Source: Kurthia sibirica (GTDB lineage Bacteria > Bacillota > Bacilli > Bacillales_A > Planococcaceae). Taken from it: a DNA stretch of 64,000 nucleotides. Position 1 is the stretch's first letter, and every line of letters starts with the position of its first letter. The translations under genes were made by a program, and so were the position numbers. The notes under the pieces were generated by a model, which worked only from the letters and a program-made list of their open reading frames with translations, was not told the origin of the DNA and made no database searches. Below, piece after piece: positions 28,508 to 38,437 of the stretch. The DNA lies in the NCBI RefSeq assembly GCF_003143975.1, contig NZ_QFVR01000003.1:62001-126000 (forward strand), given 5' to 3'.

Positions 28508-28575
28508 TTTATTGGCCTCTTTTCTCTATAATCTTTAGTTATTGTACAGTAATGTCAGACATCTGACAAACGAAA

Positions 28576-28800
28576 TCATTCTTTTTCATTCTCTACATAT
28601 AATATCCATAATTCATCAAAGATCATCGCCGACATATCCGGATGTGCAGCTTCCTCAATATAGCGTGATAATTCATCAAAGCTCTCTGATTGTTTTAAAA
28701 AGGTATGATCTTCGAACATGGCCTCAGAAAAAGAAGAAAATGAATCGTTTTTCCCACCTCCTCGGAACTTAATGACATAATGATAGAAACTATGTCTCAT
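28576..28800 (-). CDS. YozE-family (UPF0346) small protein
   Basis: The 74-aa protein starts after AAAGGAGGTATTTGTT. It matches the YozE SAM-like fold family: SFYHYVIKFRGG at the N-terminus, then FSEAMFEDHTFLKQSESFDELSRYIE (read in parts) and MIFDELWILYVENE at the end. The function of the family is unknown. It lies alone between deoD and a divergent chemoreceptor gene. Confidence 0.85.
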   Translation of the reverse strand: MRHSFYHYVIKFRGGGKNDSFSSFSEAMFEDHTFLKQSESFDELSRYIEEAAHPDMSAMIFDELWILYVENEKE

Positions 28801-28918
28801 AACAAATACCTCCTTTATAGTAAAATAGAATTATTTTTTTTGTGAAATATGTGGCTTTTTCCCTTCTGATTCCGTAATATATAAAATATACTGAATACTC
28901 AACAAAGTAGGTGGGGCT

Positions 28919-30730
28919 ATGAATACATTAACTGGTGTGGAAACCAAGAAACGAAAAACAAAATCACCAAAGAAAATTCCAAAGCGCCGTAAAAAGGTCG
29001 CAGCTAGTAAATCTAACAGTAAAACACCCATTTGGAAATTGGTTCGTGGTCGAATTATTATTAACTACGCCATTCTTACGATTATTTTAGCAGCAATGTT
29101 AGTTGTATCATATACTAATATGAATCGTCTACAAACTGAGCTTAAGTCTTTTACCGGTAAAAGTTTAAGTGAGCAACTAGAAATTAACCAACTTGCAGGA
29201 AATATTGCCAAATTATCAAATGTTGAGCAAAGTTTTATCATTACAGGGAGTCAAATTTATTTAAATCAGTACGATGAACAACGTCAGATTATTGACGATT
29301 CTATTGCCAATCTACATAAAATTTTCAATAAAAAAGGGGAAGAAAAAGATCGCATTGATTCCATTGATCAGTTCTATGCAAATTATTTAACCTATTCTAA
29401 ACGTGTAATCGAATCACGTAAAGTAAATGGCTTGGAATCTGCACAAAGGATTGTCTTGGTAGGAACAGGCACAAAAGCAATGTCCTACGTTGATATTCAT
29501 ATTGGTATGATGAATGATGTGCTAGCTAAAAATACAGCTAAACAAATCAAGTCACTTGAAAAAAGCACACAATTTGCTATGATTTTATTCTTTTCATTAA
29601 CATTACTCTCTATTTTATTAGTTCTTATTTCTGGTACTTTCTTGTTCCGCTCGATTAAGAAAAATACCTTTAAAATTAATTCTTCTATTCAGGAAATGGC
29701 CAGTGCAGGTGGTGATTTAACGAAACGCGTCGAAATAAAAAACAAGGATGAGTTTGGTCAAATTGCGACAAGTACAAATAGTTTAATCGAATCGATTGCA
29801 AAACTAATTAGAAATGTCCGACAACTGTCTGACAATGTTTCAGCAAGCGGTCAACAATTAACAGCTTCCGCCCAAGAAAATGCTGCTACTATTCAGCAAA
29901 TTGCTCACTCTACTTCTGAAATAGCAGCTAGTAGCGACCAAACCATTCGTTCGATTCATGCATCTTCTCAAAAAATGTCGTTACTCGAGGAGTCAGCAAA
30001 ACATTTAAATAATGATGCCGATAATTTGAAAGTAACCGCCGCTAAAATGCAGTCAGCAGCTCAAGCTGGATACAGCTCCGTTCAGCAATCAGCAAATTCT
30101 ATGTTGCAAATTGAAGAAACGATGGCTAATACCAATCAAACTGTCACGGGACTTGGTGAAAGTTCTGCTCAAATTACGACGATTATTGGCACGATTACAA
30201 GCGTTGCCGAACAAACTAATTTACTCGCATTAAATGCAGCAATTGAAGCAGCTCGTGCTGGAGAGCATGGCAAGGGTTTTGCTGTTGTTGCAGATGAAGT
30301 TCGTAAATTAGCTGAGCAGTCCCAATTAGCCGCCCGTGAAGTATCTACAATTGTTCATACCATTCAAGACAAAATTTCATTGATTGTTCGTCAAAATGAA
30401 GATGGTGTAAAATCTGTCATTCAAGGTGTTGAAGTTGCCAATGCAACGACTGCTACTTTAGATGAAATTGTTAAACAAACGATGGACACTCTCTCGACAA
30501 TCGAATCGATGGTCGAACGTATTGCAGAAACAGAGGCTGTCAGCCAAGATGTGATGGAATCATTTATTGAAGTGACAACAATTGCTGAACATGCTGCCCA
30601 TCAAACAGATCAATCTGCTGCTGCGGCAGAGGAGGCATCCGCTTCCATCCAAGAAATTCATGCGGCAGCCGAAGAATTATCACATCAAGCCGATTCGCTG
30701 CGCGATGTGGTGAACCAATTTAAAATATAA
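28919..30730 (+). CDS. Methyl-accepting chemotaxis protein
   Basis: The 603-aa receptor starts after AGGTGGGGCT. It has an unusually basic N-terminus of about 35 residues ([17 protein letters not shown]), a transmembrane helix (about 47-65), an extracytoplasmic four-helix-bundle domain (CHASE3-like: [11 protein letters not shown]), a second helix (about 218-242), HAMP and a signalling domain. Diagnostic tip sequences are [20 protein letters not shown] and [18 protein letters not shown]. The ligand is unknown. The basic tail is longer than in the other chemoreceptor of this window. A terminator follows. Confidence 0.93.
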   Translation: MNTLTGVETKKRKTKSPKKIPKRRKKVAASKSNSKTPIWKLVRGRIIINYAILTIILAAMLVVSYTNMNRLQTELKSFTGKSLSEQLEINQLAGNIAKLSNVEQSFIITGSQIYLNQYDEQRQIIDDSIANLHKIFNKKGEEKDRIDSIDQFYANYLTYSKRVIESRKVNGLESAQRIVLVGTGTKAMSYVDIHIGMMNDVLAKNTAKQIKSLEKSTQFAMILFFSLTLLSILLVLISGTFLFRSIKKNTFKINSSIQEMASAGGDLTKRVEIKNKDEFGQIATSTNSLIESIAKLIRNVRQLSDNVSASGQQLTASAQENAATIQQIAHSTSEIAASSDQTIRSIHASSQKMSLLEESAKHLNNDADNLKVTAAKMQSAAQAGYSSVQQSANSMLQIEETMANTNQTVTGLGESSAQITTIIGTITSVAEQTNLLALNAAIEAARAGEHGKGFAVVADEVRKLAEQSQLAAREVSTIVHTIQDKISLIVRQNEDGVKSVIQGVEVANATTATLDEIVKQTMDTLSTIESMVERIAETEAVSQDVMESFIEVTTIAEHAAHQTDQSAAAAEEASASIQEIHAAAEELSHQADSLRDVVNQFKI

Positions 30731-30736
30731 CAGATG

Positions 30737-30770
30737 CGAATCCCCCCTTCACTGGCGGGGATTTTTTCAT
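30737..30770 (+). terminator. Terminator of the chemoreceptor gene
   Basis: The stem AATCCCC.../GGGGATT is followed by six T shortly after the stop codon. Confidence 0.75.
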
Positions 30771-30892
30771 ATAAAGGTGAATGATTACAATGCTATCTAT
30801 CTCTAGTAAATAGGTTATTTACATGTTTTCACTTCACTAAAAATGAATAGTAATTCATAATGGTAACTATAATCATATTAGGAGGAATTTAG

Positions 30893-31285
30893 ATGAAAGC
30901 AACAACTGTTGGAGAAAGCTTTTTATATGAACGAATGTTTACTGTAGAAGAAGTAAGACAATTTACAGAAATTTCTCGTGATAAAGGAATTCATCATGTC
31001 ATTCCTGATGACAAAGATAGACTTGTTGTACACGGCTTATTGACTACAACTATTTTAACCGAATTTGGTGGGGAAAATAATTTCATGGCACGTAATGTTA
31101 ATTTACAGTTTTTACGTCCTGTTTATACAGGTGATTTGATTAGCTGTGTCATCACTTTAGATCAGTATGATAGGCACCCTATAAAACCGCAGTATCAAGT
31201 AAAAACATCTTTTATCGGCAAAAATCAAGATGGTAAAGAAGTGGCGACAGGATACTTTGAAGGCGTTATTTTTGCCCGCGATTGA
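30893..31285 (+). CDS. MaoC-like hot-dog fold protein
   Basis: The 130-aa protein starts after AGGAGGAATTTAG. It has the hot-dog/MaoC dehydratase layout: VEEVRQFTEISRDKG with Asp and a His five residues later (D-K-G-I-H-H), then VVHGLLTTTILTEFGG, the helix that covers the active site, and RNVNLQFLRPVYTGD, the typical strand. The D-x4-H pair suggests (R)-enoyl-CoA hydratase activity of PhaJ type. No polyhydroxyalkanoate or fatty-acid gene is adjacent, so the substrate is open. Confidence 0.78.
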   Translation: MKATTVGESFLYERMFTVEEVRQFTEISRDKGIHHVIPDDKDRLVVHGLLTTTILTEFGGENNFMARNVNLQFLRPVYTGDLISCVITLDQYDRHPIKPQYQVKTSFIGKNQDGKEVATGYFEGVIFARD

Positions 31286-31443
31286 TAATTCAATATTTTC
31301 ATAATTATATATTAATGTACGTCTTTCAAAGCTAGACGGCTGTAGGTGTCATACTTTTTAACATTTTTTAAAAATATAATCATTTTTACACTATGAATTT
31401 ACTTTTAACGGTGGTACTATGGTCGTCAGAGGAGTGAATCGAT

Positions 31444-32457
31444 ATGAAATTAACAAAATATGTTTTATCACTAGGAATTTTAACTGGCGCAACAATGCCA
31501 TACGTATCACCAATATTTACAGCCAATGCTGCAACTCAAACGAAAGCAGGTGTCGTTTCAAAAGACGTCATTGTACGTGCTGAATCAACACCCAAATCAA
31601 AAAAATTAGGTGTTTTAAAAAAAGGTACTAAAATTACTATTACAAAAGAAACAACTTATTGGTATCAAATTAAATTCGCTACTAAAACTGCCTATGTTTC
31701 TAAGGATCATGTCAATTTAATAGCGACAAAAACGACGGCTACATCCGACAAGCTTATAACAAAGGTCAAATCTACAAAAACAGCAAATGCCTCTATTAAA
31801 TCAAATGTCTATTTTTATGCTAAAGCAAGTTCTGCTGGCAAGGCGCTTGGTATTCTACAAAAAGGCGTCCAAATTCATGTGAATAGCACATCGCAATTTG
31901 GTTGGGTAGAATTTGATCATAATGGTAAGAAAAACTATGTATACAAAGATTTTGTCACCACTAAAAAAGCAACGACTACCAAACCTGTTAAACCAACAGC
32001 AACAAAAAAAACGCCGGTCAATACTACTAAAAAACTAAGCTATGAGCCTTTAACGTCTAAAAAATATTCATTTAAAGCAAACGGTCAAAATGGTGTCTTG
32101 TCTTCAGCAAATAAAAAAGCAGCATCAAATTTTATTACTTGGAAATCTACAATCAATAAAAAAGCAACTTCTTTTTACATAAAAGAAACAGCTGCTGGTG
32201 TATTCTATGGTAAGTCTACGAAAACAGCAGTAAAAGTATTACCTTATCCATTCAAGGTAGATCAAAGCTATAAAAATGGCAAAGACAGCTACAAAGTAAC
32301 TGGCGCAAATAAAACCATTAAAACAGCTGCAGGAACATTTAAAAGTGTCGCTACAGTAAAAGGTGACGGTTACGTATTTTACATTGCCCCTAAAGCTGGT
32401 ATCGTAAAAATGACAAAGAGCGACAAAACTACCTTTGAATTAACAAAAATTAAATAA
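31444..32457 (+). CDS. Secreted SH3-domain protein
   Basis: The 337-aa protein starts after AGAGGAGTGAATCGAT. A signal peptide (residues 1-30, ending at TANAA) is followed by two bacterial SH3 domains: VSKDVIVRAESTPKSKKLG with YWYQIKFATKTAYV, and KSNVYFYAKASSAGKALG with GWVEFDHNGKKNYVY. A Thr/Lys/Pro linker leads to a C-terminal domain of about 140 residues that is not recognised. Very lysine- and threonine-rich composition and SH3 domains suggest binding to the cell wall. No peptidase motif is visible, so it may be a wall-bound structural or inhibitory protein. Confidence 0.78.
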   Translation: MKLTKYVLSLGILTGATMPYVSPIFTANAATQTKAGVVSKDVIVRAESTPKSKKLGVLKKGTKITITKETTYWYQIKFATKTAYVSKDHVNLIATKTTATSDKLITKVKSTKTANASIKSNVYFYAKASSAGKALGILQKGVQIHVNSTSQFGWVEFDHNGKKNYVYKDFVTTKKATTTKPVKPTATKKTPVNTTKKLSYEPLTSKKYSFKANGQNGVLSSANKKAASNFITWKSTINKKATSFYIKETAAGVFYGKSTKTAVKVLPYPFKVDQSYKNGKDSYKVTGANKTIKTAAGTFKSVATVKGDGYVFYIAPKAGIVKMTKSDKTTFELTKIK

Positions 32458-32508
32458 TTTCTATTTATACAGCGCTTAGGCCACTGCCTTCCCGCTCTTT
32501 TAACACAA

Positions 32509-32552
32509 CAAAAATGAGAAACTGCCTAAACGCCGTTTCTCATTTTTTTGTC
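32509..32552. terminator. Terminator between convergent SH3 and aldo-keto reductase genes
   Basis: AAATGAGAAAC and GTTTCTCATTT enclose a short loop, followed by T7. The flanking A/T-runs allow action on both strands. Confidence 0.75.
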
Positions 32553-32594
32553 TAGAATATTGAATAGCATATAGTATTTCACTTTTGTGAACGC

Positions 32595-33539
32595 TTAATA
32601 GCGTGTACCCGATATCGTTGTACTCACGCTATTAAGAATTTTTAACTCGTCACTTGATAAGATCACATCTACCGCTTTTACATTATCCTCTAAATAATTC
32701 ATATGTTTTGTACCCGGAATAGGTACAGCTCCATTGGCTATGGTCCACGCCAATGCAAGTTGAACAATTGTAACATTTTTTGAACGTGCCATCACGGCTA
32801 AGCTATTTACTATTTCAACATTCAATTGAAAGTTTTCTTTTTGAAATCGTGGTAATCTACGTCTAATATCATCTTTATTTAAATCATTTATTGTTTTTAA
32901 CTTACCTGATATAAATCCACGACTTAAAGGACTATAGGCAATATGTGTGATGCCTAGCTCACGTGTTGTCGGCAAAATATCAGCTTCAATTTCTCGACTC
33001 CATAGAGAATATTCTGTCTGAAGTACCGCTATTGGATGCGTGTTATATGCCCGTCTAATTTGTTGTGAATTTGCTTCAGAAAGCCCTAATGCCCTTACCT
33101 TACCTGCTTGGACGAGCTCTGCCATAGCGCCTACTATTTCTTCAATTGGTATATTTGGATCCATACGATGTTGATAATAGAGATCAATATAATCCAAACC
33201 TAAGCGTTGTAGTGATTGATCAATTGCTTTTTTCACATAGTCAGGATGGCCACCTATAAATTGAAAATGAGGCCCAAAAGTAAATTTTGTTGCGACAACT
33301 GCCTGATGTCGTTTAACGCCACGCAAAGCCCTCCCCAATAATTCTTCATTATGTCCGCCACCATAAGTATCAGCTGTATCGAATAGGTTTATACCTAATT
33401 CTAATGCACGATGAATTATTTTTATTGATTCTGTGTCATCAACTTCACCATATATACCTGGTGACATCCCCATCAACCCTAGGCCCTCTGTTGAAACTTC
33501 AATATTGGTATTACCTAATGAACGCATTTTCATCCACAT
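32595..33539 (-). CDS. Aldo/keto reductase
   Basis: The 314-aa protein has the (beta/alpha)8 aldo-keto reductase signatures with the complete catalytic tetrad: Asp and Tyr in [17 protein letters not shown], Lys in VVATKFTFG and His in [21 protein letters not shown] and [10 protein letters not shown], with PIPGTK near the C-terminus, bind NADP(H). It is close to the YajO/AKR13 type group that reduces aldehydes. Two in-frame ATGs (33539 and 33533) follow AAAGGAG; the choice is not decided. It is divergent from a TetR gene with an inverted repeat between them, so repression by that TetR is likely. Confidence 0.9.
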   Translation of the reverse strand: MWMKMRSLGNTNIEVSTEGLGLMGMSPGIYGEVDDTESIKIIHRALELGINLFDTADTYGGGHNEELLGRALRGVKRHQAVVATKFTFGPHFQFIGGHPDYVKKAIDQSLQRLGLDYIDLYYQHRMDPNIPIEEIVGAMAELVQAGKVRALGLSEANSQQIRRAYNTHPIAVLQTEYSLWSREIEADILPTTRELGITHIAYSPLSRGFISGKLKTINDLNKDDIRRRLPRFQKENFQLNVEIVNSLAVMARSKNVTIVQLALAWTIANGAVPIPGTKHMNYLEDNVKAVDVILSSDELKILNSVSTTISGTRY

Positions 33540-33579
33540 GCAACTCCTTTGTAATATATGGAAATATCATATCATAATA

Positions 33580-33611
33580 AAATAGACAATTAAAACTTTT
33601 ATTGTCTATTT
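33580..33611. promoter_or_regulatory. Inverted repeat, probable TetR operator
   Basis: AAATAGACAAT (33580-33590) and ATTGTCTATTT (33601-33611) are perfect 11-base arms separated by ten bases, in the 120-base gap between the divergent reductase and TetR genes. Confidence 0.6.
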
Positions 33612-33660
33612 CGTACATTTTTATTTCTGATATACTAGATGAAATAGGAGGTTGTTAGAC

Positions 33661-34320
33661 TTGGACGCAACAAAAAAACAACAACAGCAACAAAAACTGA
33701 TATTACAGGTACTTGCTCATATCCGCACGCATCAATTTACTACTATGAGCATGGAGGATATGGCAAAACTCATGAATATTAGTCGTGCTACTTTATATAA
33801 GTATTTTATAAATAAAGAAGATATTTTTAATCATTTTACTAATGGATTCATACAGTATATTGAAAAAAACAGATTGTACCTCATTGATGAAGAAGAAAAA
33901 ATAATTACAAATTTCATACTCGTATTGGAGCAATCTACATTGCTTGCTCTATTAGTACCTCATTCATTTTTGAAACAATTAAAAGATATGTATCCAGAGA
34001 TGTATAATCGTTTAACCACAGTACTTGAAGAACGGGATCAACAAACTATTTCTTTTTATCAATTTGGCACTAAAAAAGGATACTTCAGAAACCTCAATCC
34101 TGCTCTTATTATCCAACAGCAACAGCTGTACGAAACATGGTTTGATATGAAATTTTTAATGAAAAATAACTTGTCCATCCATCAAGTATTATGGGATTTT
34201 TATCAACTGCAAAAAGAACAATTACTATTTGAAAAATATGATAATTTATTTGATGAAGATCTTATGAAACATAAAATTGATTATTTATCAAAAAAAATAT
34301 CGGACTTACTCTTCAATTAA
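33661..34320 (+). CDS. TetR/AcrR-family transcriptional regulator
   Basis: AGGAGG at 33646-33651 lies nine bases before a TTG at 33661, giving MDATKKQQQQ and 219 aa; a TTG at 33652 would be too close. The N-terminal helix-turn-helix reads FTTMSMEDMAKLMNISRATL followed by YKYFINKEDIF, the standard TetR pattern. The all-helical C-terminal ligand domain is not assigned. It is divergent from the aldo/keto reductase gene and probably controls it and itself through the inverted repeat in between; an electrophilic aldehyde or quinone would be a logical inducer (inference). Confidence 0.88.
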   Translation: MDATKKQQQQQKLILQVLAHIRTHQFTTMSMEDMAKLMNISRATLYKYFINKEDIFNHFTNGFIQYIEKNRLYLIDEEEKIITNFILVLEQSTLLALLVPHSFLKQLKDMYPEMYNRLTTVLEERDQQTISFYQFGTKKGYFRNLNPALIIQQQQLYETWFDMKFLMKNNLSIHQVLWDFYQLQKEQLLFEKYDNLFDEDLMKHKIDYLSKKISDLLFN

Positions 34321-34437
34321 TTTCGTATGTCTATTTTCAATCAATTCTGAATAATTTTTCAATTCATCATTGTATTGTCTGTATGAACATGGTAAGATTC
34401 GTTTAATTACTTTTTATTAACAGCAATTGTATAGCTT

Positions 34438-34542
34438 TCTTATCAAGAGAGATGGAGGGATATGGCCCTGCGAAATCTCAGCAACCTCCTATTATTGGAA
34501 CGGTGCTAATTCCACTGAGGCTTATTGTCTCTAAAGATAAGA
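34438..34542 (+). ncRNA. SAM-I (S-box) riboswitch
   Basis: The conserved S-box core is present: AGAGATGGAGGGA, GGCCCTGCGAAATCTCAG, CAACCTCC, AACGGTGCTAATTCC and the closing stem TCTTATC (34438-34444)/GATAAGA (34536-34542). It senses S-adenosylmethionine and stops transcription of metI-metC when methionine is sufficient. Confidence 0.96.
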
Positions 34543-34561
34543 GGATCACACTTTAAACAAG

Positions 34562-34594
34562 GGTTCTCTTCTTACGATGAAGAGAACCTTTTTA
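34562..34594 (+). terminator. S-box expression-platform terminator
   Basis: GGTTCTCTTC (34562-34571) pairs with GAAGAGAACC (34579-34588) and is followed by TTTTTATATT. It lies between the aptamer and metI, as expected for SAM-controlled attenuation. Confidence 0.92.
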
Positions 34595-34618
34595 TATTAT
34601 TTAAAAAGGATGATGACA

Positions 34619-35740
34619 ATGACGAAAATTGAGACTTTATTAACGCAGGTTGGTACACAAACAGATGCAAAAACAGGTGCAATTAATACACCAATCTACT
34701 TATCGACGGCTTATCGCCATGAGGGGCTTGGACAGTCGACTGGTTTTGATTATACGCGAACTAAAAATCCTACACGTTCTGTATTAGAGCAGGAATTTGC
34801 TAAATTGGAGGGCGGAGATGCTTGTTGTGCTTGTAGTAGCGGTATGGCGGCCATTCATCTTGTACTTGCTCTTTTCGAAGCAGGAGATGCGATTATTTAT
34901 CCAGATGATTTATATGGTGGCACATACCGTCTTGCAACACAATATGATAAACAATATGGTATAACAGCTTTATTTGACCCATTTGATTCGATTGAGGCTG
35001 TAGAAGAAAAAATATGCTTGCATCATGTAAAAGCAATCTTTATCGAAACACCTACAAATCCTTTGATGAAGGAAATTTCAATCGAAGCCTATGCTAAACT
35101 TGCAGCAAAATACGCTATCTTACTCATTGTAGATAATACCTTTTTAACACCTTATTATCAGCGTCCTCTTGAGCTTGGCGCGCATATTGTCATTCACAGC
35201 GGTACAAAGTATATCGGTGGTCATAATGATGTCTTAGCTGGTCTAGTCGTATCAAAGGGTGTCGAATTGAGTGAAAGAATTTTCTTACAGCATAATGCAA
35301 TTGGAATGACCTTAGCTCCTTTTGATAGTTGGTTGCTTTTACGCGGCTTAAAAACATTGCATTTACGCATGAAACAGCATACGATAAATGCCAAAGAAAT
35401 CGTTGCTTATTTAGCTCAACAACCGCAAATACGTGACGTGATGTATGCGGGAAGAGGAGGGATGGTCTCCTTCCGATTGCAATCAGGTACTCAGGTCGCA
35501 CCTTTTTTACAACAACTCAAACTAATTGCATTTGCTGAAAGTCTTGGTGGTGTCGAATCATTCATTACGTACCCAACGACTCAAACCCATGCTGATATTC
35601 CACAATATATCCGAGAAGCGCGTGGTGTAGATGATTCCTTATTGCGTTTCTCAGTTGGTATCGAAGAATCTGAGGATATTATTGCAGATTTACAGCAAGT
35701 ATTCAATTACTTAGAAAGTGAGGCCATCGTACATGACTAA
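34619..35740 (+). CDS. metI: Cystathionine gamma-synthase / O-acetylhomoserine thiolyase
   Basis: The ATG at 34619 (MTKIETLLTQVGTQTD) has AAAAAGGA eight bases upstream; an earlier in-frame start lies inside the terminator hairpin. The 373-aa Cys/Met-metabolism PLP enzyme carries SSGMAAIHLVL (phosphate loop), YGGTYRL, FIETPTNPLMKE, VDNTFLTPYYQRP and the PLP lysine in HSGTKYIGGHNDV. It joins cysteine or sulfide to O-acyl-homoserine in methionine synthesis. It overlaps metC by eight bases and is controlled by the S-box upstream, as for metIC of Bacillus subtilis. Confidence 0.93.
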   Translation: MTKIETLLTQVGTQTDAKTGAINTPIYLSTAYRHEGLGQSTGFDYTRTKNPTRSVLEQEFAKLEGGDACCACSSGMAAIHLVLALFEAGDAIIYPDDLYGGTYRLATQYDKQYGITALFDPFDSIEAVEEKICLHHVKAIFIETPTNPLMKEISIEAYAKLAAKYAILLIVDNTFLTPYYQRPLELGAHIVIHSGTKYIGGHNDVLAGLVVSKGVELSERIFLQHNAIGMTLAPFDSWLLLRGLKTLHLRMKQHTINAKEIVAYLAQQPQIRDVMYAGRGGMVSFRLQSGTQVAPFLQQLKLIAFAESLGGVESFITYPTTQTHADIPQYIREARGVDDSLLRFSVGIEESEDIIADLQQVFNYLESEAIVHD

Positions 35741-36929
35741 AATAACGCAGCAACTTGACACCTTACTTGTGACAGGCTCTACTCTACATGATTATGAAAA
35801 AAAAACCGGTGCAGTAAACATCCCTATTTATGCATCATCTACTTTCGATCAATCTTCATTTGATTCATTTGGTCCTTTTGATTATAGTCGTTCTGGTAAT
35901 CCTACACGTGATGCGCTTGAAAAAACAATTGCACGCCTAGAAAATGGTCATCGAGGTTTTGCCTTTTCTTCTGGTATTGCTGCAATTACAGCCACCTTAT
36001 TAACATTAAACGCCGGCGATCACCTTGTTATTACAAATGAAGTATATGGAGGGACATACCGTTTCGTTACTACACTACTACCCAAGTATGGTATTAGTCA
36101 TAGCTTTGCTGATTTTACTGATTTAGCAGCAGTTGAGGCTGCTATACAGCCAAATACTGTCGTATTATATGCAGAAACACCCGCAAATCCATTGCTCGGT
36201 ATTACTGATATTCGAGGTGTTGTGGCACTGGCTCAAAAATATCATTTAAAAACATTTGTCGACAATACATTTATGACACCACTATACCAACAACCATTAG
36301 CTTTAGGTGTAGATGTCGTATTGCATAGTGCGACAAAATTTTTAGGTGGTCATAGTGAAGTAATTGCTGGTTTAGCTATAACAAAGGATGAAGAAATGAG
36401 TAAGGCTATTTATGCTATTCAAAATGGTATGGGGGCTATTTTAAGTCCACATGATTCATTTTCTGTCATTCAAGGTATTAAAACACTGCGTGCACGTCTA
36501 GACTTTTCTAGTAGAAATGCTCAAAAAATCGCAGAATTTTTGCATGCTCATGAAGATGTCGTGGACGTATACTATCCTGGGCTTCCATGCCATATTGGCT
36601 ATGCTATTCATCAGTCACAAAGTACGTCAGCAGGTGCTGTACTTTCCTTTACATTACCTACCAAACAATTTACACAACTTGTCGTTGAACATATGACCAT
36701 TCCCATTTTTGCTGTTAGCCTCGGTGGTGTTGAATCCATTTTATCGTACCCACCAACAATGAGTCATGCAGCCATCCCCCTTGCAGAACGTCAAGCAAGA
36801 GGGATTACGGATGGTCTCCTACGTTTATCGGTAGGTCTTGAGAATGTTGATGACCTCATAGCAGATCTTAGTCAAGCACTTGCCATTGCAGCAACGACTA
36901 CGGCAAATATGAATACTACAGCCCAGTAA
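35733..36929 (+). CDS. metC: Cystathionine beta-lyase
   Basis: The ATG at 35733 (MTKITQQLDTLL) lies inside the end of metI (ATGACTAA) with GAGG upstream, so the two are translationally coupled. The 398-aa PLP enzyme shares the fold of MetI: FSSGIAAITATLL, YGGTYRF, YAETPANPLLGI, VDNTFMTPLYQQP and the PLP lysine in HSATKFLGGHSEV. It cleaves cystathionine to homocysteine, pyruvate and ammonia. Assignment as MetC rather than a second synthase rests on gene order with the S-box (as in Bacillus) and is less certain than the family. Confidence 0.9.
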   Translation: MTKITQQLDTLLVTGSTLHDYEKKTGAVNIPIYASSTFDQSSFDSFGPFDYSRSGNPTRDALEKTIARLENGHRGFAFSSGIAAITATLLTLNAGDHLVITNEVYGGTYRFVTTLLPKYGISHSFADFTDLAAVEAAIQPNTVVLYAETPANPLLGITDIRGVVALAQKYHLKTFVDNTFMTPLYQQPLALGVDVVLHSATKFLGGHSEVIAGLAITKDEEMSKAIYAIQNGMGAILSPHDSFSVIQGIKTLRARLDFSSRNAQKIAEFLHAHEDVVDVYYPGLPCHIGYAIHQSQSTSAGAVLSFTLPTKQFTQLVVEHMTIPIFAVSLGGVESILSYPPTMSHAAIPLAERQARGITDGLLRLSVGLENVDDLIADLSQALAIAATTTANMNTTAQ

Positions 36930-37073
36930 TTGTGTATAGTGAATGAATTTTAAAAGCATTAATCATATGTGAAATGCCGCTTGCCATTGGTTTTCAGTGA
37001 CTGTTATACTAAAAAGTCTTTTCTGACAACCATTTCTTACAAGAGCAAGTAAAGCGACGATGCTTAGACCAGA
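36930..37073. other. Spacer after metC
   Basis: No terminator hairpin with a clear T-run and no ORF was found directly after metC. The ISL3-type fragment begins at 37074. Confidence 0.4.
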
Positions 37074-37317
37074 TCACCATGAATGCCTTGAAGCATTCCT
37101 ATAAAAAAGCAACCGCTCCTCCATTTCTTTGATTTTCGTAATCAAAATATTTTTTAACTCTGGAATATTCATGCTAGACTTCATACAGCACAGCTCACCT
37201 TTCACTTACTTATTATGCAGTATGTTAAGTATAGAAGATTTGGTGAACCTGTGCTTTTTTCTGTCTATTTTTCTAAAATATGAATTGTTTTAATACCCCA
37301 ACATCTATAATAGAACC
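37074..37317 (-). mobile_element. ISL3-type IS end with transposase start
   Basis: On the minus strand the fragment starts at about 37317 with GGTTCTATTATAG, passes AATAGACAGAAAAAAGCAC and CTTCTATACTTAA (a -10-like box) to a ribosome site AAAGGTGAG. It then opens MNIPELKNILITKIKEM, a 32-codon frame ending at 37074. A similar start (MNRPRSKDSLVTKTEEM) occurs in the copy at 55362-55650, and the same left end occurs at 44431. The N-terminal pattern fits ISL3 transposases, and a broken ISL3 core lies at 41795. The catalytic part is gone here. Confidence 0.55.
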
Positions 37318-37457
37318 TTAAAACCCGAATCTAGATAATAGAACGCATAAAAAAACGTTCATGAAGTTTCTGCACCAATCTCAATTGAGACCGGTACTTT
37401 TTCTTCATCAACGTTATTTCGTGTAAAGCCACACTACTTGTTGCTACTTTTCCAAAA

Positions 37458-37889
37458 TTATTTAAATAAAGTTAGGTATTCACCATAACCTTGTGCTTCC
37501 AATTCATCCACTTTCACAAACGCTAACGCTGCTGAATTGATGCAATAACGCATACCACCTAATTCTTTTGGTCCATCTGGAAAAAGATGACCAAGATGTG
37601 AATCTGCATCTGAGCTACGTACTTCAGTACGTGTCATACCAAAACGTTGATCTTTTAATTCTGCTAATTGCGTATCAGCAATCGGTTTTGCAAAAGCTGG
37701 CCATCCACAACCTGCATCAAATTTGTCTTTTGATGAAAATAACGGTTCACCTGATACGATGTCCACATAAATTCCATCTTCAAAGTTTTGATCAAATTCA
37801 TTTTGAAATGGTGCTTCTGTACCCTCTTGTTGTGTAACTTGGAATTGGATAGCTGTTAGCTCTTTTAAACGCTGTTCTTTATTTTCCAT
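37458..37889 (-). CDS. msrB: Peptide-methionine (R)-S-oxide reductase
   Basis: The 143-aa MsrB protein reduces the R epimer of methionine sulfoxide in damaged proteins. Conserved parts are [38 protein letters not shown] and the catalytic cysteine in [11 protein letters not shown]. The two zinc-binding CxxC motifs of some MsrB proteins are absent, as in the Bacillus form. The start overlaps the end of msrA by 11 bases, so the pair is coupled and together repairs both epimers. Confidence 0.95.
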   Translation of the reverse strand: MENKEQRLKELTAIQFQVTQQEGTEAPFQNEFDQNFEDGIYVDIVSGEPLFSSKDKFDAGCGWPAFAKPIADTQLAELKDQRFGMTRTEVRSSDADSHLGHLFPDGPKELGGMRYCINSAALAFVKVDELEAQGYGEYLTLFK

Positions 37890-38415
37890 CTCGATTGCCC
37901 CATTTCTCTAGTTGGAAATCTGCTCTCCCTGAGCCTACTGCATAACGCTCATAGTGAGTTGGATTTTTTCTATAGTAGTATTGATGATATTCTTCTGCGA
38001 TATAAAACGGCTTCGCTACGAGAATTGGTGTGACGATATTTTTCTTGAATTTACCAGAAGCTTGTAATGCTGCTCTCGATTTTTCAGCTAGTCGTTTTTG
38101 GTCTTCGTTTTGATAAAAAATCGCCGTACGATATGAACTACCACGGTCATAAAATTGGCCGCCTTCATCCGTTGGGTCGATTAGTTTCCAGAAAGTCTCT
38201 ACAATTTTTTCATATGGATAAATTGCTGGATCATATTCGATCTCAACTGCCTCATAATGACCCGTTTGCTCCAAACATACCTCTTCATACGTAGGATCTA
38301 CTTTCGTCCCCCCCGTATATCCCGACAATACTTTAATAATTCCTGGTTCTTTATCAAAGGGCTTGATTAAACACCAAAAACATCCTCCTGCAAATATTGC
38401 TTTTTCAGTCGCCAT
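37879..38415 (-). CDS. msrA: Peptide-methionine (S)-S-oxide reductase
   Basis: The ATG at 38415 ([15 protein letters not shown]) is preceded by AAGGGAGTG; the GTG at 38424 sits too close to it. The 178-aa protein has the catalytic cysteine in [11 protein letters not shown] and [28 protein letters not shown], and [12 protein letters not shown] at the C-terminus. It reduces the S epimer of methionine sulfoxide. It lies between ypmS and msrB in the operon ypmR-ypmS-msrA-msrB, an order known from Bacillus relatives with small rearrangements. Confidence 0.95.
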   Translation of the reverse strand: MATEKAIFAGGCFWCLIKPFDKEPGIIKVLSGYTGGTKVDPTYEEVCLEQTGHYEAVEIEYDPAIYPYEKIVETFWKLIDPTDEGGQFYDRGSSYRTAIFYQNEDQKRLAEKSRAALQASGKFKKNIVTPILVAKPFYIAEEYHQYYYRKNPTHYERYAVGSGRADFQLEKWGNRDGK

Positions 38416-38437
38416 TGCACTCACTCCCTTTATCCGT

